64,000 nt of DNA from assembly GCA_028752905.1 (NCBI GenBank), contig JAQNBH010000139.1, positions 372,001-436,000 on the forward strand, in the 5' to 3' direction. The notes under the pieces were generated by a model. It was not told the origin of the DNA. It saw only the letters and a program-made list of their open reading frames with translations, and ran no database searches. Below are positions 37,991 to 48,776 of this stretch, piece after piece. Origin of the DNA: Cladorhizidae sp. MBARI D1340-BT2 (Eukaryota > Porifera > Demospongiae > Poecilosclerida > Cladorhizidae). Position 1 is the first letter of the stretch; the number at the start of each line of letters is the position of its first letter. Made by a program: the position numbers and the translations under genes.

Positions 37991-38898
37991 ACATAATACA
38001 TCTCGCTGAAATTTGATGCTGGTGGAGCTTTTATCACCTAACCCAAATGTGAGCTTACCAAGCACTCTACTATTATGCACAGAGTAGCAAAGGGCAAAGT
38101 TAAAGCCCTGGACATTGAGTTATTCTGAATGTCATATTTATGTTTTAATTTTGCACAAATTTACAATGACATGGTACAATTACTCCAGGCAAGCACTCCA
38201 TTGATGTGGCTATTCGGTAAAGTATCTCTCACTCTGGCTGCTGTCATCAGCCTTCGAGGTCTGTCATGAAAAAGGTGCTGGATGTTTAGAGGAACACCCT
38301 TTATATTTAAGAGGAACTTGTTCTTTACATATATATAAAATATATTATATATGGATTTAAAACTTTCTAACTTGCAAACCTTTTGTGCTTCACATGCGTA
38401 TATATACCCAATATTTATACATGTGAGGCCATATATGAATGTTGCTTAAATAATTACTTATATGTGTCTATTTTATATGCCCTATATACACACCTGATCC
38501 CCTAACATACATACATTTACTCTCTACTCAGTATAATGCATAATGTCTTTACTACTAGTTCATAGATGCAATCATGTATTCTTCTTACATTTTCTAAATG
38601 ACATGTCTCTATAATTACATTCATGACGTCTTATAACCACCTATAATTAGATTTGTGCCTATAACTACATTCACTCCCTTATTTTCACTTTTCACATATC
38701 CATGTAATTATTTCATGCATATTTTTTATAATGTTCCCATATAATTACGTGCACCCGCTTTAATTACATGCATGTATATGTTCCTATAAAAATCTAAAAT
38801 TTACTTAACTTCTAGTGTAAATCCTCATAGTGCTCTCTGAAACATGCATCATAGAACATATACATGCATGTAATGTATATGTCTAAAATTCTCAACTT
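37991..38898. repeat. Module G, copy 1 (about 0.9 kb spacer)
   Basis: AT-rich unique spacer starting ATAATACATCTCGCTGAAAT and containing TA-rich tracts near 38330-38350. Two further copies lie at 56830-57749 and 62314-63234. Copy 1 lacks the 15 bp duplication around ACATATCCATG that copies 2 and 3 share. No reading frame, RNA gene or inverted ends were recognised. Confidence 0.9.
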
Positions 38899-39683
38899 CT
38901 AGTGAAAATCCTCATAGAGCTGTCTGAAACATGCATGCCTAATCCTCCTAGTGCTCTCTGAAACATGCATGCCTAATCCTCCTAGTGCTCTCTGAAACAT
39001 GCATGCCTAATCCTCCTAGTGCTCTCTGAAACATGCATGCATAATCCTCCTAGTGCTCTCTGAAACATGCATGCCTAATCCTCCTAGTGCTCTCTGAAAC
39101 ATCTATGCCTAATCCTCCTAGTGCTCTCTGAAACATGCATGCCTAATCCTCCTAGTGCTCTCTGAAACATGCATGCCTAATCCTCCTAGTGCTCTCTGAA
39201 ACATGCATGCCTAATCCTCCTAGTTCTGCCTGAAACATGCATGCCTAATCCTCCTAGTGCTCTCTGAAACATGCATGCCTAGTCCTCCTAGTGCTCTCTG
39301 AAACATGCATGCCTAATCCCCCTAGTGCTAAACATGCACGCCTAATCCTCCTAGTGCTCTCTGAAACATGCATGCCTAATCCTCCTAGTGCTCTCTGAAA
39401 CATGCATGCCTAATCCTCCTAGTGCTCTCTGAAACATGCATGCCTAATCCTCCTAGTGCTCTCTGAAACATGCATGCCTAATCCTCCTAGTGCTCTCTGA
39501 AACATGCATGCCTAATCCTCCTAGTGCTCTCTGAAACATGCATGCCTAATCCTCCTAGTGCTCTCTGAAACATGCATGCCTAATCCTCCTAGTGGCTGTC
39601 TGAAACATGCATGCCTAATCCTCCTAGTGGCTGTCTGAAACATGCATGCCTAATCCTCATAGAGCTGTCCGAAACATACATGC
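38899..39683. repeat. Satellite H, 34 bp unit (array 1)
   Basis: About 23 copies with core CATGCATGCCTAATCCTCCT followed by AGTGCTCTCTGAAA. The palindromic CATGCATG lies in each unit. Edge units differ (CATAGAGCTGTC) at both ends in all three arrays, marking conserved borders. Confidence 0.95.
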
Positions 39684-40170
39684 TTCAGCAGCAAGACTAT
39701 ATACTACATATTTAAAAATGAGCTAGACTTCTATATATGTGCAACCATGGCAGCATGAAATATTTGAAGAGGAGGAAGATTTAAACCAACAGAAAAGACA
39801 TGAAGTAAAACACCATATGAGGCATTGCAAGATAGAGCAGATGTCACTAGCTCAACTCTAAGTTTGCAGAAAGATTGGCATATGAGAATAAATTTGCAAG
39901 TCATTTAATGTGACCTAGATTTACACCACATGAAACAGTTGCTAAAGCCTTCTTTAAGGGGTCCACTATATACAGTACCCCAATTTTTTTGTTGTTCCCC
40001 CCCCCCCCCCCCCCCAAATATGATGACAGTACATGCAAGATGCTGCCTTCCAAATTGGAGAAGATTTGGATGCTACATTCTGGACTTATACTAACTTTAA
40101 TACTCCGTTCAAAGATTTGATTCATGGGAAAGAAACGCGAAGAAGACGCTTCATGTAATAGTTAGTTTCA

Positions 40171-40530
40171 ATGGCCGCGGAGACCGACAAGGGAAGCAAA
40201 CCAGTGATTCTGGTCACCCCCCTAGGAAGCGGCCTGGGACAGAAACTTCCCCTCCCTATTCTTGACTTTGTTTGGTATGTATATGTATTACCACTGCTAG
40301 AGCATGCTGATGTTGGTGCTGGTAGTTTTCCCAGGCTTAGGTGGGGTGCACCTCCAATGCTAGAGCATGCTGATGTTGGTGCAGGTAGTTTTCCCAGGCT
40401 TAGGTGGTGTGCACCTCCAATGCTAGAGGGCATCACTGCAGCACTCACCTGTGTGGCTCTCCTTATCCTCATGGTAAGAGGGAGTCACTGCAGACACTCA
40501 CCTGTGTGGCTCTCCTTATCCTCATGGTAA
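40171..40530 (+). CDS. Unrecognised reading frame in module I (possible exon 40171-40274)
   Basis: ATG in a fair start context (TCAATGG) opens a 119-codon frame. The first 34 codons (MAAETDKGSKPVILVTPLG and on) look like ordinary protein and lie in a GC-richer patch. At 40275 there is a strong splice-donor match, TTTG|GTATGT, so the real coding part may be an exon ending at 40274. Beyond it the frame runs through a 21-residue repeat (LEHADVGAGSFPRLRW core, 63 bp unit) and a 53 bp repeat. The same start, frame and donor occur in copy 2 (59111), and copy 3 runs off the window just after its ATG. I do not recognise a family. The opposite strand is also open, a warning that the frame may be incidental. 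Confidence 0.35.
   Translation: MAAETDKGSKPVILVTPLGSGLGQKLPLPILDFVWYVYVLPLLEHADVGAGSFPRLRWGAPPMLEHADVGAGSFPRLRWCAPPMLEGITAALTCVALLILMVRGSHCRHSPVWLSLSSW
40303..40427. repeat. 63 bp tandem repeat in module I copy 1 (2 units)
   Basis: Two units with core GAGCATGCTGATGTTGGTGC; the second module copy has four. A copy-number change of exactly two units keeps the 21-residue reading register. Confidence 0.85.
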
Positions 40531-40610
40531 GAGGGAGTCACTGCAGACACTCACCTGTGTGGCTCTCCTTATCCTCATGGTAAGAGGGAGTCACTGCAGG
40601 CACTCACCTG
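40430..40610. repeat. 53 bp tandem repeat (3 units)
   Basis: Unit core GGTAAGAGGGAGTCACTGCA, followed by CACTCACCTGTGTGGCTC. Three units here, two in module I copy 2. The unit includes GTAAGAG, a donor-like sequence. Confidence 0.8.
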
Positions 40611-40620
40611 TCAGTCTGTC

Positions 40621-40693
40621 AAGATGAAGCATGTTAGTACAAGATGAAGCAAGTTAGCACAAGATGAAGCATGTTAGTACAAGATGAAGCATA
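40621..40693. repeat. 20 bp tandem repeat (about 4 units)
   Basis: ACAAGATGAAGCATGTTAGT repeated with small changes between module I and satellite J. Present again at 59633-59704. Confidence 0.8.
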
Positions 40694-41665
40694 TACTCTA
40701 ACACGGACATATACTCTAACACGGACCTTCTCCAGCCCGTCATAATTATATATATATGCTCTGAGACCTTCTTCGGTCAGTCATATTCTCTGAGACCTTC
40801 AGCCAGTCATATACTCTCACTGGGATCTTCTTCAGCAAGTCATATACTCTGAGATCTTCTTCAGCCAGTCATATACTCTCACTGGGAGCCAGTCATATAC
40901 TTCTTCAGCCAGTCATATACTCTGGGACCTTCTTCAGCCAGTCATATACTCTGAGACGTTCTTCAGCCAGTCATATACTCTGAGACCTTCTTCAGCCAGT
41001 CATATATATACTCTGGCACATTCTTCAGCCAGTCATATACTCTGGGAACTTCTTCAGCCAGTCAGTGGGATCTTCTTCAGCCAGTCAAACACCTGTTGGA
41101 TCTTCTTCAGCCAGTCATATACTCTGAGTTCTTCTTCAGCCAGTCATATACTCTGAGTTCTTCTTCAGCCAGTCATCTACTCTGAGACGTTCTTCAGCCA
41201 GTCATATACTCTCACTGGGATCTTCTTCAGCCAGTCATATACTCTGAAACCTTCTTCAGCCAGTCATCTACTTCCCACTGGGATCTTCTTCAGCTAGTCA
41301 TGTACTGTGGGTCCTTCTTTAGCCAGTCATATAATCTGAGACATTCTTCAGCCAGTCATATACTCTTGGATCTTCTTCAGCCAGTCATATACTCTGAGAC
41401 CTTCTTCAGCCAGTAATATACTCTCACTGGGATCTTCTTCAGCCAGTTATGTACTCTGGTTCCTTCTTTAGCCAGTCATTGGGACCTTGTTCAGCCAGTC
41501 ATATACTCCGAGACCTTCTTCAGCCAGTCATATAATCTCACTGGGATCTTCTTCAGCCAGTCATATACTCTGGGACCTTCTTCAGCCAGTCATATACTCT
41601 GAGACCTTCTTCAGCCAGGCATATACTCTCACTGGGATCTTCTTCAGCCAGTCATATACTCTGGG
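40694..41665. repeat. Satellite J, about 29 bp unit (array 1)
   Basis: Roughly 30 copies with core CTTCTTCAGCCAGTCATATA plus CTCTGGGAC. Units of 29 bp alternate irregularly with 33 bp units carrying CTCACTGGGAT. The array ends abruptly at a NACHT-like coding fragment. Reading frames rich in SQSYT/PSSASH are by-products. Confidence 0.93.
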
Positions 41666-41666
41666 A

Positions 41667-41804
41667 TTTATACTTGACGGATTAGACTAATTCCATCCCC
41701 AAGAGGAAATCAAGTCCGTTATCCATCAGTTACTATACGAGGAATGCCTTCCTGAGGCAATGATCGTCGTGGCGTCGCGACCAGTGGCCACTGAGAAACT
41801 AAGG
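41667..41804 (+). pseudogene. NACHT-type NTPase fragment (Walker B to sensor 1)
   Basis: One frame starting inside the end of satellite J reads FILDGLD, then a TAA stop at 41688-41690, then about 38 codons ending CLPEAMIVVASRPVATEKLR. Hydrophobic-LDGLD is the Walker B box of NACHT domains (usually followed by Glu, here the stop codon), and hydrophobic-SRP about 25 residues later is sensor 1. Such domains drive nucleotide-dependent assembly in NLR-type innate immune receptors. The P-loop, helical domains and any sensor domain are missing. It is a broken fragment, perhaps one exon piece caught at the satellite border. Confidence 0.55.
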
Positions 41805-42147
41805 TCTCATGCTGGAACCTCTGGTACTTCTGCTGGTGGTGCTTCCACTCCTGGTACTTCTGCTGCCAGTACTGCTGCTCTTGTTTCTTCTGCTGTTCCT
41901 CGATTCAGTCCACATAGCTCCATTACATGTCCTGCACCTACTTCTTTGGCGCACCCATCTAGTAGATACCACTTGGACTCAGTGGTTGGTATATAGTTGG
42001 TCAAAAGAGGAGTCATGTGCAACACATTACACGTACACAAAGGTACCAGGTCCATACCTCCTCGTGGTGCTCGATGGTAACAAGAGACGCTATATAGTTC
42101 CTTGGAAAAATGGCTACAAGTTATTGAATTATGTTCATTCTCAATAA
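41805..42147 (+). CDS. Unrecognised frames after NACHT fragment
   Basis: The NACHT frame continues to 41996 as a Ser/Thr/Ala/Gly-rich low-complexity stretch (GTSGTSAGGASTPGTSAAST). From about 41980 a different frame reads on to TAA at 42147 with ordinary-looking sequence ending PWKNGYKLLNYVHSQ. A one-base shift would join them. The tail might be the end of a retroelement or host protein, but no family is recognised. Confidence 0.25.
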
Positions 42148-42228
42148 GCCAAATCCATTATACAGTGTCATATATATATAAATAATAATAGTAACATTGT
42201 GATATATATATATATATAAAAATAGTCA
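42148..42228. repeat. AT-rich microsatellite spacer
   Basis: Short TA dinucleotide runs (near 42170 and 42204) separated by AATAATAATAG. No other signal. Confidence 0.8.
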
Positions 42229-42977
42229 CATTGTGTCAAATAATATGTATGTAAACAATATACTCAGGATTATAAGCAATGTTCTTATGGTATGGAGACA
42301 GTGCACCTAAAATGTCTCTTGGAGTATGATGCTCACTGGGTTGCTATCCTGGAGGAGGCAGCTTTGTATCTCAGGTCCGTGTTCAACTGGGATCTGTTGT
42401 ATTGATAAATAAGCATAATAATATTCATAGTTGTATTCAGCATGTTTAAAGTTTTTTTATTTTATTTTTTTTTTATTTTTTTTAATTTTTTTATTATTTT
42501 TTTAAAATCATCATTATCATTATGGTCACATAATCTTGACCAGAGTATTATATAAAAAAATTATTAAAAAATGCATTTATCATCATAAACAATGTTTTAT
42601 GTTGATAAACAAACATAATTATATTCATATGCTATGGTCAGAATGTGGTCACAAGCATTTGACCACATTGTTTCAAGTAATAGAAACATATTTATGTAAA
42701 AAACGTTAGAAGCAATATTATGTTTATAAATACACAATCATATTCATTGGATGTGGTCACAACATCCTAACCACATTGTTTGAAATACAACCAAAAATAT
42801 TTAGGCAAAAATTATATATAATCAATGTTCTTATATTGATTAAATCCATAATCATATTCATACTTTGTGGTCAGTGTGTGTTTTTCACAAAGATTACCAC
42901 ATGTTTATCAACAATAATGCTATCCCGTAATATATGGTTGCTAGGTACTATTGCATTCCAGATTTTATATTAATTTT
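42229..42977. repeat. Module M, copy 2
   Basis: Second copy of 3470-4203, starting CATTGTGTCAAATAAT and ending TTTTATATTAATTTT. It differs by a longer T-rich stretch at 42450-42505 and small indels. The 37-codon frame is preserved at 42292-42405. It lies directly upstream of the truncated piggyBac gene, so its arrival or a rearrangement at its right end may have removed the piggyBac 5' part. Confidence 0.85.
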
Positions 42978-43036
42978 TAACTGTAGCTGTGTCTATTTTC
43001 CTCTCTTAAGTCGCTCTGTGGCCTAGTACATCATAT

Positions 43037-44272
43037 GTGTCTATGAGGCTTAGTTCACTTTCCCCAAGGGGCAGTGAAAATTATGACAGGCTGGGGAAAA
43101 TCCAACCTCTTGTCAGCCATTTTCAACACAATTTTTCATCAATATACAGGCCGAACTGCGAGATTGCAATCGATGAGGCTATGATCAACTTTCAAGGTCA
43201 TTCATCACTGAAGCAATACATGCCATTGAAACCCATCAAAAGAGGAATCAAGGTGTGGGTTCGGGCTGATAGCCGAAATGGTTTTTTCACACAGAGATTT
43301 ACACGGGTAAAAAGAAAGGTGCAGTTGAACACCACTTGGGGGCAAGAGTGGTCAAGGAACTAACTGAGGACCTACAGGGCAAGTGGCACATGCACGTGTA
43401 CTTTGACAGCTTTTTTACCTCACATAGTCTGTTGGTTGATTTGGAGAGGAGAGGGAGTTATGGATGTGGGACAGCCAGGAAAGACAGGCGTGGTTTACCC
43501 GAGGAGCTGGAGAAAGGCAAATTCAAGAAAAGGTAAAATGTGCACTAGATTAACACAAGTTAGTGTTATGCCACAAACATTTTGGGGTTGTATATCAGTT
43601 CATGCATGTTATTTACCACAACTATGAGATACTCATTATATGAATGTCTAAACATTTTTAGGGGCCAGTCACTAACCATGCAATGTGGAAAAGTGTGTGC
43701 AAATGCATGGCAGGAACGAAAAATCGTCATGATTATGTACACCAACAGCGACCCCAAGAGCGTCACCTCAGTCATTCGGCATACAAACAATGGCTGCAGA
43801 GAGGAAATAAGCTGCCCCTTAGCTATCCAGTCCTACAATAAATACATGGGAGGAGGGGATCAGATCAGAGGATATTATAGGTGCAGGGTGAAAAGCTACA
43901 AAGACATATTTAACTTTCTGATCGATGTGGCCATAATAAACGCCTTCATTCTACACAAAGGATGGTCAGGAAGCGGAAGTGAACTTATGATCAAGAAGTT
44001 CAGGATTCAGTTAGCCAAGGAGATAATTGGAAGTTATTGTAGCCGACGCTGAGCTGGGTGCGGCTCCATTATCAAGAGTTCCTTTCCTCCACTTCCCAAT
44101 AAAGAACCCTGTAACCTCTGGGAAGCGCAGTCGAGGATGTTGCACTTACTGCTACCAGCAACAAAAGAGATCGGACAGCCAGTGGTACTGACAGGATTGT
44201 GGCATATGGCTATGCCACACTGGAATTGCGAGCACCGACTGCTACCTATTGTGGCACAAAAACAAATTATAG
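43037..44272 (+). pseudogene. PGBD4-like piggyBac transposase, 5'-truncated, with intron
   Basis: Exon A: YDRLGKIQPLV, then the first catalytic Asp in EIAIDEAM and KRGIKVWVRADSRNG. A frameshift near 43290-43300 leads to GKKKGAVEHHLGARV and the second Asp in VYFDSFFTS, up to GKFKKR at 43532. A GT-AG intron (43533-43661) follows. Exon B: GQSLTMQCGKVCANAW, then YNKYMGGGDQIRGYY; the family norm has two Asp three residues apart here, and three residues including one Asp are missing. Then INAFILHKGW and a TGA at 44050. After a further shift near 44080 the C-terminal cross-brace zinc finger is readable (RGCCTYCYQQ, CGIWLCH, CYLLWHK) with a TGA replacing one Cys at 44189. The N-terminal part (usually over 200 residues) is absent. 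Confidence 0.88.
43533..43661 (+). other. Intron in piggyBac pseudogene
   Basis: Donor AAAAG|GTAAAA and acceptor CATTTTTAG|G. Removing the 129 bases joins KFKK-R to GQSL in frame (split codon AG|G), restoring the conserved run seen in intronless relatives. The inserted sequence has stops in the coding frame. Confidence 0.8.
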
Positions 44273-44551
44273 TCACGTTATTGGAATATAACCTCTCTCG
44301 ATATGCACCAATGTACTACATTGTATTCATATAAAATGATATTTTTTGCGCGTAATCAAATACAGCACGTTGTCATTCATCAACCACTTTAGTTATTGCA
44401 ATTTGGTTTCACTCGAATCACAGCGTTAGCTTTGACAAGCTACAAACCAATTTACAGCTTTTGATTTAAAAAAATTAGTTGTGGGGGTCTGCCAAACAGA
44501 GGAGGGTCCTGCCTTGGATGTTTTAACATGCATCTTCTGACAAAACATGCC
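44273..44551. other. Unique sequence between piggyBac and satellite C
   Basis: About 280 bases of AT-rich sequence, possibly the 3' untranslated part and end of the piggyBac element. No inverted end was identified. Confidence 0.5.
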
Positions 44552-46479
44552 TCTAGCATGGTTATATACCTAGCATGGTTATACACCTAGCATGGTTATA
44601 CACCTAGCATGGTTATATACCTAGCATGGTTATACACCTAGCATGGTTATACACCTAGCATGGTTATACACCTAGCATGGTTATACACGTAGCATAGTTA
44701 TACACCTAGCATGGTTATACACCTAGCATGGTTATATACCTAGCATGGTTATACACCTAGCATGGTTATACACGTAGCATAGTTATACACCTAGCACGGT
44801 TATATACCTAGCATGGTTATACACCAAGCATGGTTATATACCTAGCATGGTTATACACCTAGCATGGTTATACACCTAGCATGGTTATACACCTAGCATG
44901 GTTATACACCTAGCATGGTTATATACCTAGCATGGTTATACACCTAGCATGGCTATACACCTAGCATGGCTATACACCTAGCATGGTTATACACCTAGCA
45001 TGGTTATACACCTAGCATAGTTATATACCTAGCATGGTTATATACCTAGCATGGTCATACACCTAGCATGGTTATACACCTAGAATGGTTATATACCTAG
45101 CATGGTTATACACCTAGCATAGTTATATACCTAGCACGGTTATACACCTAGCATGGTTATACACCTAGCATGTTTATACACCTAGCATGGTTATATACCT
45201 AGAATGATTATACACCTAGCATGGTTATATACCTAGCATGGTTATACACCTAGCATGGTTATACACCTAGCATGGTATTACACCTATCATGGTATTACAC
45301 CTAGCATGGTTATATACCTAGCATGGTTATACACCTAGCATGGTTATATACCTAGCATGGTTATACACCTAGCATGGTTATACACCTAGCATGGTTATAC
45401 ACCTAGCATGGTTATACACCTAGCATGGTTATACACCTGTAGCATGGTTATACACCTAGCATGGATATACACCTTAGCATGGTTATACACCTAGCATGGT
45501 TATACACCTATAGCATGGTTATACACCTAGCATGGTTATACACCTAGCATGGCTATACACCAAGCATGGTTTATACACCTAGCATGGTATTACACCTATC
45601 ATGGTATTACACCTAGCATGGTTATATACCTAGCATGGTTATACACCTAGCATGGTTATATACCTAGCATGGTTATACACCTAGCATGGTTATACACCTA
45701 GCATGGTTATACACCTAGCATGGTTATACACCTAGCATGGTTATACACCTTACACCTAGCATGGCTATACACCTAGCATGGCTATACACCTTAGCATGGT
45801 TATACACCTAGCATGGTTATACACCTAGCATGGTTATACACCTAGCATGGTTATACACCTAGCATAGTTATACACCTAGCATGGTTATACACCTAGCATA
45901 GTTATACACCTAGCATGGTTATATACCTATCATGGTATTACACCTAGCATGGTTATATACCTAGCATGGTTATACACCTAGCATGGCTATACACCAAGCA
46001 TGGTTATACACCTAGCATGGTATTACACCTATCATGGTATTACACCTAGCATGGTTATACACCTAGCATGGTTATACACCTAGCATGGTTATATACCTAG
46101 CATGGTTATACACCAAGCATGGTTATATACCTAGCATGGTTATACACCTAGCATGGTTATACACCTAGCATGGTTATACACCTAGCATGGTTATACACCT
46201 AGCATGGTTATACACCTAGCATGGTTATACACCTAGCATGGCTATACACCTAGCATGGCTATACACCTAGCATGGTTATACACCTAGCATGGTTATACAC
46301 CTAGCATAGTTATATACCTAGCATGGTTATATACCTAGCATGGTCATACACCTAGCATGGTTATACACCTAGCATGGTTATATACCTAGCATGGTTATAC
46401 ACCTATGTAGCATAGTTATACACCTAGCATGGTGATACACCTACCATGGTTATACACCTAGCATGGTTATACACCTAGT
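44552..46479. repeat. Satellite C, 17 bp unit (array 2)
   Basis: About 113 copies of TAGCATGGTTATACACC with the same variant set as array 1 (TATATACC, GCTATACACC, TATTACACCTATCATGG). Expanded units with CTATGTAGCATAG occur near its right end, as in array 1, showing common descent of the array ends. Confidence 0.96.
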
Positions 46480-46563
46480 CATGGAACATCCTCTTCTAAG
46501 TCATGGAACATCCTCTTCCAAGTCATGGAACATCCTCTTCTAAGTCATGGAACATCCTCTCTA
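46478..46563. repeat. 22 bp tandem repeat (4 units)
   Basis: AGTCATGGAACATCCTCTTC with two further bases, four copies, directly after satellite C. The last unit is truncated. Confidence 0.85.
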
Positions 46564-47030
46564 TGTACTTTTGGAATCTAGCATTGAATTGGGTTGCATG
46601 GCACCGAGGTTATGTTCATTTCTGCCTCAAAGATCTCTAGCGGAGACGTTCTGAATATTATCGCGATGGATCTTTGTGACTAATAAAGTAGATTTTCTAT
46701 CAGTTGTACAGCTTTCTAAATGTGATATTCGCATTCCCCAGTTCAAAAAACATGCCAGGTGAAAACTTTTAGACCAATGAGACCAGAATTGCCTGATTTA
46801 CATCAATTTTAGTGAGATATGGGCACTCGGAGATGTAAATGCGTGGGCGTTGAGTACGTGAAAAGACCAATTTTTTGGAATTTATGAAAAACGGTGTTCC
46901 TGACCTCATGGAGAGCTAAAATTTCGGATTTGACCTATATATGTATGTTTGTATCTTGCCATGGTTGGAGGCTTGAAAAAATTTGAGATGGGTGGTGTAA
47001 TGGCCTAGATGATTTGACATGGAATGACCC
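46564..47030. other. Unique spacer between satellites C and A, nothing recognised
   Basis: Non-repetitive sequence of mixed composition. No open frame above 50 codons, no RNA gene, and no similarity to the other modules was noticed. Confidence 0.6.
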
Positions 47031-48420
47031 GTATGCCAACAGAGTGAGTATGCTTACATCAGGTATGTCAACAGAGTGAGTATGCTTACATCAGGTATGC
47101 CAACAGAGTGAGTATGCATACATCAGGTATGTCAACAGAGTGAGTATGCATACATCAGGTATGCCAACAGAGTGAGTATGCATACATCAGGTATGCCAAC
47201 AGAGTGAGTTTGCTTACATCAGGTATGCCAACAGAGTGAGTATGCATACATCAGGTATGCCACAGAGTGAGTATGCTTACAACAGGTATGCCAACAGAGT
47301 GAGTATGCTTACATCAGGTATGCCAACAGAGTGAGTATGCATACATCAGGTATGCCAACAGAGTGAGTTTGCTTACATCAGGTATGCCAACAGAGTGAGT
47401 ATGCATACATCAGGTATGCCAACAGAGTGAGTATGCATACATCAGGTATGCCACAGAGTGAGTATGCTTACAACAGGTATGCCAACAGAGTGAGTATGAG
47501 TATGCTTACATCAGGTATGCCACAGAGAGAGTATGCATACATCAGGTATGCCAACAGAGTGAGTATGCATACATCAGGAATGCCAACAGAGTGAGTATGC
47601 TTACATCAGGTATGCCAACAGAGTGAGTATGCATACATCAGGTATGCCAACAGAGTGAGTATGCATACATCAGGTATGTCAACAGAGTGAGTATGCATAC
47701 ATCAGGTATGTCAACAGAGTGAGTATGCATACATCAGGTATGTCAACAGAGTGAGTATGCATACATCAGGTATGCCAACAGAGTGAGTATGCATACATCA
47801 GGTATGCCAACAGAGTGAGTATGCATACATCAGGTATGCCAACAGAGTGAGTATGCATACATCAGGTATGCCAACAGAGTGAGTATGCATACATCAGGTA
47901 TGCCACAGAGTGAGTATGCTTACAACAGGTATGCCAACAGAGTGAGTATGAGTATGCTTACATCAGGTATGCCACAGAGAGAGTATGCATACATCAGGTA
48001 TGCCAACAGAGTGAGTATGCATACATCAGGAATGCCAACAGAGTGAGTATGCTTACATCAGGTATGCCAACAGAGTGAGTATGCATACATCAGGTATGCC
48101 AACAGAGTGAGTATGCATACATCAGGTATGTCAACAGAGTGAGTATGCATACATCAGGTATGTCAACAGAGTGAGTATGCATACATCAGGTATGCCAACA
48201 GAGTGAGTATGCATACATCAGGTATGCCAACAGAGTGAGTATGCATACATCAGGTATGCCAACAGAGTGAGTATGCATACATCAGGTATGCCAACAGAGT
48301 GAGTATGCTTACATCAGGTATGCCACAGAGTGAGTATGCTTACATCAGGTATGCCAACAGAGTGAGTATGCATACATCAGGTATGTCAACAGAGTGAGTA
48401 TGCATACATCAGGTATGTCA
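47031..48420. repeat. Satellite A, 32 bp unit (array 2)
   Basis: About 43 copies of the same unit as 2493-3171, with the extra variants TATGTCAACAG and CAACAGGTATG. A block of about 452 bp is duplicated in tandem: the rare TGAGTATGAGTATGC variant followed by CCACAGAGAGAG occurs at 47491 and 47943. Confidence 0.95.
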
Positions 48421-48599
48421 GGCTAGAATACTAGCAGCAGCACAGGTGCACTCCATCCCTCAAGCATGATCATCAATGTTTGAAACTAGACTCCTGGTTT
48501 CTGTTTATAACTGGACTCTTGAGCAGCAGGACATCCAAGCAGCATGGTCAGATGACAGGAGGGTAATCAAAGGTCTTGTTGCAGTATCAACAGATGGCG
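48421..48599. other. Unique spacer, nothing recognised
   Basis: Non-repetitive sequence after satellite A. No coding or RNA signal seen. Confidence 0.5.
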
Positions 48600-48770
48600 A
48601 CTCCTTACCTTAGCTGCTCTACACCTCTACACAGGTGTTATGACATCAATGTTTGGTGATCCTTTACCGTAGCTCTTCTACTTGTGGCATCAATGGTTGG
48701 TGACCCTTTACCTTAGCTCCTCTGGGCAGCATTAATGTTTGATGACCCCTTAACTTGCTCCTCTACAAGT
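48600..48770. repeat. Degenerate 40-45 bp tandem repeat (about 4 units)
   Basis: Recurring CATCAATGnTTGGTGAnCC followed by TTTACCnTAGCTCnTCTAC, diverged between units. Confidence 0.7.
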
Positions 48771-48776
48771 GCAGGT

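Larger units (their letters stand above)
39684..40620. repeat. Module I, copy 1 (about 0.94 kb spacer)
   Basis: Spacer following satellite H in all three cassette copies. Starts CAGCAAGACT, contains a 19-base C run at 39997-40015 absent from copies 2 and 3, and then a CpG-containing stretch with a candidate exon at 40171. It ends with a 63 bp repeat (2 copies here, 4 in copy 2) and a 53 bp repeat. Confidence 0.9.
42978..44551 (+). mobile_element. piggyBac (PGBD4-like) element remnant
   Basis: The region between module M and satellite C contains a 5'-truncated piggyBac transposase (43037-44272) and about 280 bp of downstream sequence. No matching inverted ends or flanking TTAA could be assigned; the left end is missing. 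Confidence 0.75.

Noticed and set aside
37991..38898. A small nucleolar or other RNA gene in module G
   Set aside because: Conservation in three copies is explained by recent duplication; no box C/D or H/ACA pair, tRNA fold or promoter was found.
41487..41666. Reading frames in satellite J (SQSYT, PSSASH repeats)
   Set aside because: Produced by the mixture of 29 and 33 bp units; not conserved between arrays. Only the last few codons from 41667 belong to the NACHT-like fragment.
42978..44551. Terminal inverted repeats and TTAA duplication for the piggyBac element
   Set aside because: Several TTAA sites exist in this AT-rich DNA but no pair has matching inverted ends; the left end is lost at module M.
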